This document shows, piece by piece, positions 10,107 through 20,694 of a DNA stretch of 64,000 nt. How positions within the stretch are numbered: the stretch's first letter is position 1; every line of letters starts with the position of its first letter. This DNA comes from Caecitellus pseudoparvulus (Eukaryota; Bigyra: Bicosoecida), in assembly GCA_965644315.1 (NCBI GenBank), contig CBFFRQ010000013.1, forward strand, positions 372,001-436,000, given 5' to 3'. The notes under the pieces are model-generated. The model made no database searches. It saw nothing but the letters and a program-made list of their open reading frames with translations, and was not told the origin of the DNA. A program made the position numbers and the translations under genes.

Positions 10107-11434
10107 GGCTGGCAAGAGCGAGGGCTCGCTGCGTCGGATGCTGGGTACGTGCGCACGCTGTGAAGGGCCCGCTGCAAGGCTTCTGCTGCGTCCTGGCTCG
10201 CCTGCTTCATTGCCAGCAGACTGAGTGTGAGTGTGGAAGTTTGGCGCTTGTCCATGCATGCCCTTCGCGACCAAGCAGAACCGCGCCGGGGGCAAAACGA
10301 AGGCACACAAAGACATGCCGCAGGTGTGAATATGTTCACGTGGCACGCCTCTGCTTGATCGTCACAGCGCCAGCCAGCGTCGCGCGCCCCGCGCCCAGAC
10401 GCCGTTCGCCGTCACTGGAAGTCGGCCCACTAGTAATTTACGTCTTCGAACCCTCTCTGGCGTAGTGAGGAAATGCACATTAGTGCGCTGAACTTGAAAA
10501 AATGATTGACTAGTGCTGGTGCCAGTGCGAGTTTTCACACGGTCGGCTGTGCTAGTGCCAAGTCTGTGCTAGTGAAGTGCTTGGCGTGCACCATTTGGGT
10601 TGATCTTGCTAGTATGCCCGGGTTTTGCCAAAACTGTTCACCACTCATTTCTCTAGGGGTAGGTTGTGCGCTAGCGCGCTAGACCTTTGCGAAGCGTCGC
10701 TAGTGTGAGCGGGGTTGGGAGCTGGTGCAGGGTCAGCTGCACTAGTGCGAGAGCTGTACTAGTACAGGAGACCTGCCTCCAGCTGCTGCTATGGGAACAC
10801 ACCCACACTAGTGAGCATGAAGCTGGCGGGGCCGCCGACTCTGTGCACCCTCTCCCTCGTTATTTCAAGCCATGCACGCTTCCTCTTTGGGCCGTGATGG
10901 TGTTAGTGGTCTGGGGTGCCCTGCGTCGACTGGCGTTGCGTTTCGCTGCTGGCCAACGTCTTCACAACGCCTGCCCCAGGGGGGCCGGGCGGGACTCCTA
11001 CCTCATCCCCGGCACCCAGTATACCCATCATCACCTAGCTTTAGGTATGGCATGTCCCATTGCCCTGCGATGGTCTTTCAGGAGGGTCTGAGCGAGCGCC
11101 GCCCAAAGCAGCGTCTGGCCCAAACAGCTCTGTGACAAGGTGAAACGCCACGTGCTGAATTTCAGCCTGTGCAGCCGGTGCCGCATGGCAGAAACGGTGC
11201 ATGCCCCAGATAGCGAACCTACCCTCCCATGGGTCATGGGTGCGTGCTGGGCTTCGGGCAATGCGGGCGGCTGGCGCCCACTTCTCGCTCCTACATTTCC
11301 TGGCTTTCTCCACATCCCAGCGTTGCACACACTTCCAGCCCTGAACCTGCTGGCATTGCTGCGCACTCACCCCAAACGTTCACTATGTCACTCAAATTCT
11401 CCATGGGGGACCTCCACAGCGAGGAGGGAGCCCA
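10107..11434. other. 1.3-kb intergenic block with CTAGT-repeat cluster
   Basis: No convincing gene on either strand. From 10428 to 10812 there is a cluster of CTAGT-type words (for example 10429, 10510, 10551, 10568, 10608, 10699, 10742, 10758 and 10807, mostly ACTAGTG or GCTAGTG). The rest is less GC-rich than flanking genes. A short palindrome, GCGCTAGCGCGCTAG, sits near 10669. Confidence 0.5.
10428..10812. repeat. Left CTAGTG-repeat cluster
   Basis: At least nine copies of (A/G)CTAGT(G/A) spaced irregularly by 10-90 nt. The 11-mer ACTAGTGCGAG at 10741 recurs at 13630 in the right-hand cluster. Such words are essentially absent from neighbouring coding DNA. They could be subterminal protein-binding repeats of a mobile element; that is inference. 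Confidence 0.6.
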
Positions 11435-13410
11435 ATGGCAAGGGCCGAGTTCACTGGTGCAGGCGCTCATCTCTGCGATGCTGCCCACCAGCTCAACTGC
11501 AGCAAGGCCGCCAGCGCCGTGATGACTCGGAAGCGTCCACGTAGTGTGGTACGTTCGTCTTTCAGAGCTATCAGCCGTGCTGCCGCCGTCGTTGAGACGC
11601 CTTTGATCCTGCAAGGTGACGATGGTGCGGGCAGCTTCCCGCTGCGTGTGTGACGTTCACGCCTCCACCCGCCTTTCACCCTGAAATCGTCTGCAGCCGA
11701 GACGGCCACTTTCACATCTTTATATAACAAAGATCTCGTTGGCGCAGCTGCTATTGGTAGTATCGCCGCTATAGCTGCCCGTCCTTCCCTGTCAAACGGC
11801 TGCTGATGCTACAGCGATCGACAAGTTGCGTTGCAGAAGGCTAACGCCAACGCCAACCCAGAAGCCCTCATGGCAGAGGCCATGGCCGACTGCAGGCTTG
11901 TCAAGGCACCCAAGCCGCTTGGTGTCGTAGAGGAACTTGTTTTGCTGGTGGAGATGGCCACGTCTTCGGGCACTCCTCTCCAACAAGCGATTGTCAAGGC
12001 GATGCGCAGCATGTTTGTGTGCTCTGCAACCGACAGGCCCTACCTTCACCGCGCAGCTGGTATGGGGCAGGCGAGGATGTCCCATTTGGAGGACGCAGTG
12101 TCTCCAGCTGTGAAGGCGCAGGTAAGGAAGACCTCCAAGAAGCATGCAACGCATGCCGGAGACCACCTTGCTGCTATCCTGGAGAAGGAGACCGACGCCG
12201 ACCCAGTTCCATGGCCCCGAAAGACCAGGGCAGAAGCCCGCCGCATCGTAGTCGACCTGATTCTTAAAATACCCAACTTCACCTTCGCTGACGCCAAAGT
12301 CTTGGTCGACACCCTGCAGGCAGCAATCAACACTGTCGCCTCCGAGTAGGGCCCTCCCCTCCAGGTGGTTGAAGACTTGGAGGAAGACGGGGAACAGCCA
12401 GAAGCAAATGACTCGAACCCTGCTCAGCATGACACCAACTTCTCTTCGCCATGGCAGAGTATGTGCCTCGAAAGTGTGCGAGCAGCAGCGAACAAGGCCT
12501 CTCTGCAAGAGGAAATGGCCGAGCAGGGTAGCGTGCTTCGTGCTCTGGAGGACATGGTGTCGGCCAGCAAGCATGCAAAATATGCAGGTCTCGCAAAGAC
12601 ACTGAAGAGTGCCAGCAACAAGTGCCGCGCGAAGATCACGAGGTGAGTGGACGGGAGGTGTCTGCCATGTCTGCACAGAATAGGATGGCGCACTCCTCGA
12701 GCTCTGTGCAGTGTGGAGTGCCTGGGAAGTTTTGGGCCGTGGCAAGATATGAAGAGGAAGTACAATCCTGTTCAAGAGAAGTGCACTGGAGGGGCGACTG
12801 CTCGGTCTGACCACAGCATGACCCTGTTCGAGGTGTCATCCAAAGTTCCCGAATACCGCCACAGCTGGGTGCCCAAGGTGTGTATGGGTATGCCTGTGGA
12901 CCGGCTGGGGCGAAGCTGTGTCCAGTTGCTGCTTCTCCACCATAGTTCTTCGTGCCGCAGGTCAGGGGCAAACGAAGGACATCCGACCGCTTCAGTCAGC
13001 GTGCATCCTTGCTGGAGCTGGACATTTACCGCTCTCGCATCATTAGAGACGACTCCATCAAGGCTGTCTTCGAGTGCCCGCCCATCGGAGGATCGGGTGC
13101 CGCCTGCACCCGGTACGGCCCCAGCCTCGATCGATTGGAAGAGGCCCTTCGCGGCCCGGAAGTTGTCGCCACAGGGGCTCGTGCTGTCTTGGGGTGGATG
13201 GAGGCTGCGTACAAAGTCGCTGTCGACTGCTTGAACATCAAGAACAAGCAATGGGTGGTTGATTGTGGGGACCTGGGCAGCCTCACCCCCGCCGACAAGA
13301 AGCGTGCGTGCTGCATGTTGGCCATGGTGTGGACGTCCCTCCGCATGAAGCACCATGTGCACACGGAGCTGGTCGGGCTTACTCGTCGCCTCGTGTCCGC
13401 TTTGGGCTGA
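11435..13410 (+). CDS. Orphan multi-exon protein in CTAGT-flanked block
   Basis: I do not recognise this protein. The best-supported part is three phase-compatible exons 12365-12642, 12712-12877 and 12961-13410. They are joined by introns of 69 nt (GTGAGT...GTGCAG) and 83 nt (GTGTGT...CCGCAG), and together encode about 297 aa. An upstream open segment (11837 to about 12298) has protein-like composition and would join by a weaker donor. Exon 11435-11615, an 81-nt intron and a short exon from 11697 would supply the N-terminus. Visible character: Ala/Lys-rich helical segments, a basic stretch (residues VRGKRRTSDRFSQRAS), and a final 150-residue exon with Trp/Cys/His but no known catalytic motif. 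No transposase, polymerase or capsid motif seen. Exact upstream exon structure is uncertain. Confidence 0.45.
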
Positions 13411-13522
13411 TGCTCTTTGGCTTGGTTTTGGTGCCGGAGCATTGAAGCTGAAGTGCTTGTGGTCATTGAACGGCTTTACAGGTGCTTTTGAATGCATGTG
13501 GGTCACGGCAGGCTGGCCCTAC

Positions 13523-13700
13523 TTTACTAGTAAAGGATGTGCTACTAGGAGGAAGTGCTGCCTGCGGGAGCGCTAGTAGTGCCCAGGGCAGCTGCGCGCA
13601 CTAGTAGAGCTCCCAGCACGCGGAAATTCACTAGTGCGAGGCTCCGCCACCACCTCTCACTAGTGCAGGCCTGGAGATGCATTCTCACTAGGAGCGCAGA
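13523..13700. repeat. Right CTAGTG-repeat cluster
   Basis: Second cluster: the 12-bp palindrome TTTACTAGTAAA (13523-13534), then CTACTAGGAG, CGCTAGTAGTG, CACTAGTAGAG, ACTAGTGCGAG (13630), ACTAGTGCAGG and CACTAGGAG. Together with the left cluster it brackets the orphan gene. The rest of 13411-13839 holds nothing else I can support apart from the RUVBL2 promoter. Confidence 0.6.
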
Positions 13701-13839
13701 ACCTCCTCTCAAATATACTAATATGACCTTTGAACTCTGGTGAAAAAGCACGCGTCAAAACTCTGCTAGCGGAGCGCTGTCAGGTGACGGCGGGCTGCCG
13801 TTTCACATCGGCGTTTCACCGTCACCACCTTCCTTCCAA

Positions 13840-15606
<1,767 letters not shown>

Positions 15607-15612
15607 GGCAGC

Positions 15613-15620
15613 AATGCATT
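15613..15620. promoter_or_regulatory. Candidate shared 3'-end signal AATGCATT
   Basis: Palindromic AATGCATT between convergent RUVBL2 (stop 15606) and the NTF2-domain gene (stop 15653 on the minus strand), 7 and 33 nt from the stops. Inferred 3'-end processing element. Confidence 0.45.
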
Positions 15621-15652
15621 CCTCCCGCGAGGGCACTTCACAGCGCCGCCGC

Positions 15653-16849
15653 TCAGGAGTAGTTGATGCGGAACATGTCGTTGGCCAGGTACAGGCCAGC
15701 GGAGTCCTGCGTCACGCCCACCACACGGCAGAAGAGCAGCGGGTTGGTCTCGCCCTTGATGATGAAAACACCGCACACAAAACCGATGAACATGCTGCCG
15801 TCCGCGGCGCCGGGCAGGATGTCGATCTGGCGAGGGGGGGGGGAGGCGACGTGACGTTGGGGGGGTCTTCTGGCACGGCAACGCCGCCACGCCACTCACA
15901 GTCTGCACCTCGAAGGTGGAGCCCAGGAACTTGGACACCTGCTCCAGGATCTTAGTTCCTCCAGTGATCTCCACGCCGTCCACGGTCAGCTGGCTCGAAT
16001 CGCGCTGTGGAGAGGGGGGGGGCGGCAATGGCTCTTGCACAGTGCTGCGTTTGGGCCCTGCAACGCTGCCCACGCACGTAGGCAGACTGCAGCGCAGACT
16101 GGTTGCTCTTCAACGCCTCGTAGTAAGACATGACGAACTCGCCCACCACCTTGCCAGCTGGCACGGGGTTCAGCTCAGCCGTTGCGCCGGTGGAGGCGGC
16201 AGTGCGGAAAAAGTCCAGCTGAATGCCTGCGCCGCCAGCCACCTTGGCGTCGGGAACCATGTACAGCACCTGGTTGAACCGTCCAGTCTGTGGTGCGCGC
16301 GGCAGGTGGGGGGGCTGTGGCAGCGGGCTGCGCGGCCACTGGCACCCGCGCAGCACTCACGTTCGTGCCCACCACCATCTCACCAGCGATTAGCACCAGA
16401 ACACCACCACTGGAGGCAACGCCAGTGCCAGCCACGCTGATGGAGCTGAACGTCGGCGCGCCGCCGGACAGCTGGGAGCGGGGAAGGAGGGAGCAGCGTG
16501 CGCAGGTGGAAAAACCGCGTTGGCGGAGATGTCAACGGAAGGCGCCGCGCGCCACGCTGCTGCGCGCCACGCACCTTCTTCTGCAGCAGGGCGGTGATGC
16601 CTGCCTGCCCCTCAGCAACTTCACCATCTGCACATGCCAGAGCATTGGCAGTCTGCGCCAGCGGGCGAGCAGGAGGGGGCGCCAACGTGCCAGCTGCCGT
16701 TCACGCGCGTGAACATGCCCACAGCGTGAACGCACGTAGAGGCTCAAGATGCCAGCGTCACCCTTGCAGAGCAGCCCTGCATAGTTGGACCAGGTCGTCT
16801 CGGCCAGCTGCTGGGCAGGGGACTTGACGGGCTCCGTCTGGGCGGCCAT
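15653..16849 (-). CDS. Tandem NTF2-domain protein
   Basis: Six exons: 16849-16736, 16652-16575, 16471-16361, 16287-16078, 16004-15900 and 15826-15653, all phase 0, total 263 aa. The second half is a clear NTF2 fold: VMSYYEALKSNQSALQSAY, then GGTKILEQVSKFL, a hydrophobic strand MFIGFVCGVFIIKG, and the C-terminal ANDMFRINYS that matches the NTF2 ending NDIFRLNY. The first half repeats the same layout: TTWSNYAGLLCKGDAGILSLY, GQAGITALLQKK, GGVLVLIAGEMVVG and a closing LDFFRTA. NTF2 imports RanGDP into the nucleus; a two-domain chain could mimic the NTF2 homodimer. The function is inferred; each NTF2-like half could also be a binding module. Confidence 0.8.
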
Positions 16850-17476
16850 GGTGCTGAGAAAGGTGGCGGCGGATGCGGAAATCGACACTGCTCGTGGAAT
16901 CCAGGGGCGCTGCTGGGGTGAGGCGTGTGCTAGGGGGGCGGCAATGTGTCGGGCACGAGCAGGGTGGAGCGGAATGTGGGATTGGCGCGTCAGTGTGGAG
17001 AGGGGGTGACCTGCACGGTGGGCCCAAGCGTTGCGTGCGAGCTGGGTGTCGTGTGCGGTCTGGATGAGAGGAGTGGGGGATGCGTGTGGCGCAGGCCGCC
17101 CCACCAAGCCATCACACAGTCTGCACCATCTCTCCATGCCCAGCCGCGTGGGATGCCTGCGCTTCCGACTGGGCGTGCGCCCCCGGACTCCGCCTCGCAG
17201 CGCGCACACTGCGGCAAAACCCCCCTGCGCCAGGCCAAGCAGCCATCCGCCAACTGCACCCACGTCACCTACAAGCTGCCCCACACGCTGTTGGTGCCGG
17301 CCCTTCACCGCGTGACTCGTTGGCGGCTTGGCGACTCCGCGCCGCGCACCGCCTCCTGCCCGCTCACCAGCTCGGCCAGAGCCCCAGGCAGCACACAGGC
17401 CGCCTGCCGCAGAAACGCTCCCTGCACTGCGGGGTGTGCACCGTACAGAGCACCCTGCAACGGACTGCCTGCAGCC
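16850..17476. other. Divergent intergenic region, 627 bp
   Basis: Between the start codons of the NTF2-domain gene (-) and the STPG-repeat gene (+). Open frames here have no protein-like composition; presumably a bidirectional promoter with 5' UTRs. Confidence 0.5.
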
Positions 17477-20400
17477 ATGGCCATGACCACACGCTCAGAG
17501 AGGTGCGGCGCGTGCCGCACTGCGGTGTCGCTGCGACGCGCACAGCCACTCCAGCCGCCCCTGCCCCCGCCCGTCACAGGTTCAAGGCCCAGAAAGACGC
17601 CCTCCCTGGGGTGGGCCCAGGTATCTACCGCATCGAGGACACGACAGCAGGTGAGGCGCCAGCGGCAGAGCCTGCGCCCTCCACTCCGGCACAGCGTTTC
17701 ACCTCGAGCACTGCGCGCAGGCTTCAAGCGTGCACGCGATGCCATGGTGCCATTCGGCTCCTCCTCCGCCCGCAAACCCGACTTCGTGCCAGATGTGACG
17801 GCAGGCGGCTCCAAGGGCGTGCTGAAGCCAGGCCCGGGGGCGTACGAGACGGCCCGCGTGACGGGCATGCGGCCCAACTTTGGGCCCAGTCGCATGCGAC
17901 CCTCCTTCTCCGTCCGCTCGCGGCGTTTCACAGAGAGCAAGCAGGCGACGCCGGGGCCGGGGTCGTACCACGACGAGGTGACCACCTCCTCCTTCTCACG
18001 CCCCTCGCCTCGAGCGGCTGCCTTTGGCCCGCACGGAGGGGGGGGGTCGTCCTCCGGGAGGGGGGGTCTGCCGCCCGACTCCGACCGCCTCAAGTGGGTG
18101 CGCGTGCCCACCGCCCCCTCCGTCCCCGCCCGCAACCAGCAGCAGGGCTGGTACGAGGACGAGGCCACTGGGCAGCTGATGATGGAGGCGCCCCCCCCCT
18201 CTGGACCCGGGGCGGTGCCTGGCGCGTACAACGTCATCCCCCCCAGCCGGGCGCTGGGGTCCGCCCCCACTGCGGCAGCCTTTGGGCGGGACCAGGCCCG
18301 GCGTTCCGACTTCACCCGCATGCAGGGGGGCGGCACAGCCGGAACACGGGCGGCGGTGGGGGCCTACGACACGTCAGGTGCAGACGCGTTTGGAGCGGCA
18401 CCCCCCCCCACCAGTGGTCGAGGGGGGGGTGCACGCCCCTCCTCTGTCTTCTCCTCCACCTCCCCGCGCATGTCAGGCGCTGTGGCAGCGGTGGGGGGGG
18501 GCGGCTCCCCTGGTCCTGGGGCATACCTGGGATCGGGGGGGGGCGGCGCTGCCATCACCGGCCGCCATGGGGCCGTGTCCGGTCTCGGCTCCGCCGCCGG
18601 CGCCGTGACGTATGCGGTGGGGTCTGGCGCGGTGCGGGGGGGGGAGGTAGTTTCCGCGTTCGCGCGCGCCTCCCGCGGCATCCAGGCCCCCGCCCACCAG
18701 AACTTCGGCTCCAGCTCCGCCCGTTTCGCCACCCCCGCGGACGGCAGCAACGGGACAGGCAAGCCGGGTCCGGGAGCGTACTACAAGCCGCTGGTGTATG
18801 GGGGGGGTCCTCCGCGAGGGGGGGATGGGGGGGATGACAGGGGGGGTGCGCGCCCCGCCACTGCCCCAGGACCCCACGCACGGGCCCCCCTGCCCTCCAA
18901 GGGGGGGGGTGTCCCCCGCCCCACTGCCCTGGCATCCACCCTGGGAGGGGGGGACAAGGGCCCCTCCACCAGGTGGGGCTCCAGCACCACCATCGGCTCC
19001 GGGGCCAGCACGGCAGGGGGTGCAGGGGGGGGTGCCCCCCTCCTGGCCAAGCACCTGGGGGGGGACGGCAGCGGTGGGGCCACCCCCCGCCCCACGACGC
19101 AGTCGGGGCGGGGCAGTGGGCCCACCCCCCGCCGGGGCTTCTCCACCTCCGCTGTCCGGTGGGAAGCCCCCCACCCGGATGAGGTGCCCGGACCCGGTGC
19201 CTACCCGGATGCCGTGCGCGCCACCTCCGCCATCCGCCTGCGGGGGGGTGGGCAGAGTATGACCGCCGATGCCGTGGCGGCAGCACGGGCGGCTGCCGCG
19301 GCGTCGGGGGTGCCCCTCTCGGACACCGTGCCCTCCCTGGACCTGAGCCGCCTGGTGGAGGGGGGGGGGGGGGATGCGGGCGCCCCCCCTGAGGGCTCCC
19401 TCCCCATCCCCGCCGCCGTGTCCGCCATGCTGGGTGGCGAGCCCGCCGCGCCGTTCGGGTCGACGACGGGGCGTTTCTACGACGCCTCGGCGCGGAGGGG
19501 TCCAGCGCGAACACGACCCGGAACAGTGCGGGGCAAGGGCGCGCTGACGGGCCCCGTGCGGCCCGGGGGGCGCCCCCTGTCCCCCCAGCGGCCGTCGCTG
19601 GCGCTGACCCGCGAGCGTATTACGGCAGGGGTCGGCACCGCCCCCCTGCGCAGGTCCAAAGCGCCCCGCCCCAAGGGCAGGGGACGAGGGGGGGGTGCAC
19701 CCCCCCCCGGCCTCCTCGGCTCCTGGTCCAAGGATGCGGCGGCAGTGGGGGGCATGCTGCGAGGGGGGGGGGGGCGCCCCCCCTCCTCCTCCCCCCGCCG
19801 CGTGTTCGCAGGTGAAACACGAACAGACGACGACGGCATGCCCGCCCCAGGGCAGTACTTCCAGGGCCAGCCAACACGCAGCCCAGCGCAGGCAGTGGAG
19901 GCCGCCCGCGCCAATGCTGCGTTTTCCTCCGCCACGCCGCGTTTCACGGCGGGTCACAACCGCCAGGCGAAACGCGGCGGGACGCAGGGCGCCCCCGCCG
20001 TGCGTGGAGCCCCCACCTTCGCAAAGGGCGGCGTGGTGCCGCTGACGGTCGCTGCGACCGGGGCACGGGGGGCCCTGCCGGGGGTTAACGCCTCCGCTGC
20101 CACCGCGGCATCGCGGGCGACCGCCGCGAAACGCAGCAGGGACGCGGACGCAGATGCCAGCGACAGCGGCGTGCCGCCCCCCGGCACGTACCGCCCCGAG
20201 GATGCGACCAAGTGGGGCAAGGTGACTCACTCCACGCGGGGGGGGGGGCTCATCGGCAGTGGGCCGCGGGACCGCTTCGCGCGAGACTGGGCCGCCGCCA
20301 ACGCACCAGGTCCAGGGGAGTACTCTGGGCCGTCAGACACCCGGACACTTGCGCGGAACTTGCCTGGCAACTCCCCCTCTGCGTCCAGTCGGCGGGTCAT

Positions 20401-20554
20401 GGCGGGCACGGCCCCGCGGTTCGGTGGGCCCATCGGGCGGGGGGCGTCCCTGGGCCCCGGCGACTATGACGTCACCATGCCCTGGATGCGCCGCACCTTC
20501 AACATCACGGTGGCGGAGCAGGAGATGGTCGCTGCGACGCAGGCCGCCGTGTGA
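17477..20554 (+). CDS. STPG/SHIPPO-repeat (sperm-tail PG-rich) protein
   Basis: Long protein (976 aa) built of sperm-tail PG-rich repeats, the family of ODF3/SHIPPO and STPG proteins that associate with axonemal microtubules. Exons: 17477-17502, 17580-17650 and 17721-20554, introns 77 and 70 nt. About eleven repeat cores are visible: GVGPGIYRI, KPGPGAYET, TPGPGSYHDE, VPGAYNV, SPGPGAYLG, KPGPGAYYK, VPGPGAYPD, PAPGQYFQG, PPPGTYRPE, APGPGEYSG and LGPGDYDV. Between them is Gly/Pro/Ala-rich sequence encoded by many long G and C tracts. Axonemal location follows from the family. The start is the first ATG of the small exon that splices in phase (MAMTTRSER). Confidence 0.85.
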   Translation: MAMTTRSERCGACRTAVSLRRAQPLQPPLPPPVTGSRPRKTPSLGWAQVSTASRTRQQVRRQRQSLRPPLRHSVSPRALRAGFKRARDAMVPFGSSSARKPDFVPDVTAGGSKGVLKPGPGAYETARVTGMRPNFGPSRMRPSFSVRSRRFTESKQATPGPGSYHDEVTTSSFSRPSPRAAAFGPHGGGGSSSGRGGLPPDSDRLKWVRVPTAPSVPARNQQQGWYEDEATGQLMMEAPPPSGPGAVPGAYNVIPPSRALGSAPTAAAFGRDQARRSDFTRMQGGGTAGTRAAVGAYDTSGADAFGAAPPPTSGRGGGARPSSVFSSTSPRMSGAVAAVGGGGSPGPGAYLGSGGGGAAITGRHGAVSGLGSAAGAVTYAVGSGAVRGGEVVSAFARASRGIQAPAHQNFGSSSARFATPADGSNGTGKPGPGAYYKPLVYGGGPPRGGDGGDDRGGARPATAPGPHARAPLPSKGGGVPRPTALASTLGGGDKGPSTRWGSSTTIGSGASTAGGAGGGAPLLAKHLGGDGSGGATPRPTTQSGRGSGPTPRRGFSTSAVRWEAPHPDEVPGPGAYPDAVRATSAIRLRGGGQSMTADAVAAARAAAAASGVPLSDTVPSLDLSRLVEGGGGDAGAPPEGSLPIPAAVSAMLGGEPAAPFGSTTGRFYDASARRGPARTRPGTVRGKGALTGPVRPGGRPLSPQRPSLALTRERITAGVGTAPLRRSKAPRPKGRGRGGGAPPPGLLGSWSKDAAAVGGMLRGGGGRPPSSSPRRVFAGETRTDDDGMPAPGQYFQGQPTRSPAQAVEAARANAAFSSATPRFTAGHNRQAKRGGTQGAPAVRGAPTFAKGGVVPLTVAATGARGALPGVNASAATAASRATAAKRSRDADADASDSGVPPPGTYRPEDATKWGKVTHSTRGGGLIGSGPRDRFARDWAAANAPGPGEYSGPSDTRTLARNLPGNSPSASSRRVMAGTAPRFGGPIGRGASLGPGDYDVTMPWMRRTFNITVAEQEMVAATQAAV

Positions 20555-20694
20555 GCGCGGACACTCCCCCCGCACACAATGCAACGGCGTGAGAACGCAA
20601 AGCTGGCGCAAGAGCAGACCAGGCGCAGTGTCTGCCGCCACCACCATTGACTGGCCAATCCCCCCCCTCCCCCCCCCTGTCCTGCGTTGTTGGC

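Noticed and set aside
8313-10163. Plus-strand open frame of 616 codons over UBA3
   Set aside because: Antisense shadow of UBA3; the minus strand carries all E1 motifs.
11385-11456. Alternative first exon of the orphan gene starting at ATG 11385
   Set aside because: Its only good donor leaves a phase that hits a stop in the next exon; ATG 11435 fits better.
10428-13700. CACTA-type DNA transposon with terminal inverted repeats
   Set aside because: CACTA/TAGTG words are present, but I could not find matching terminal inverted repeats, a 3-bp target duplication or a transposase motif, so only the repeat clusters and the orphan gene are reported.
10107-13839. Endogenous virus or virophage remnant
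   Set aside because: No capsid, packaging ATPase, integrase or polymerase motif was seen, and the gene is spliced with host-like introns.
17080-17476. Possible small minus-strand or upstream plus-strand gene before STPG
   Set aside because: Open frames on both strands, but no conserved motif and no phase-compatible splice to the STPG exons.
18473-20230. Long minus-strand open frame of 585 codons opposite the STPG gene
   Set aside because: It is the reverse frame of GC-rich coding sequence; composition is Gly/Arg/His/Cys-rich without domains, while the plus strand shows periodic PGPGxY repeats.
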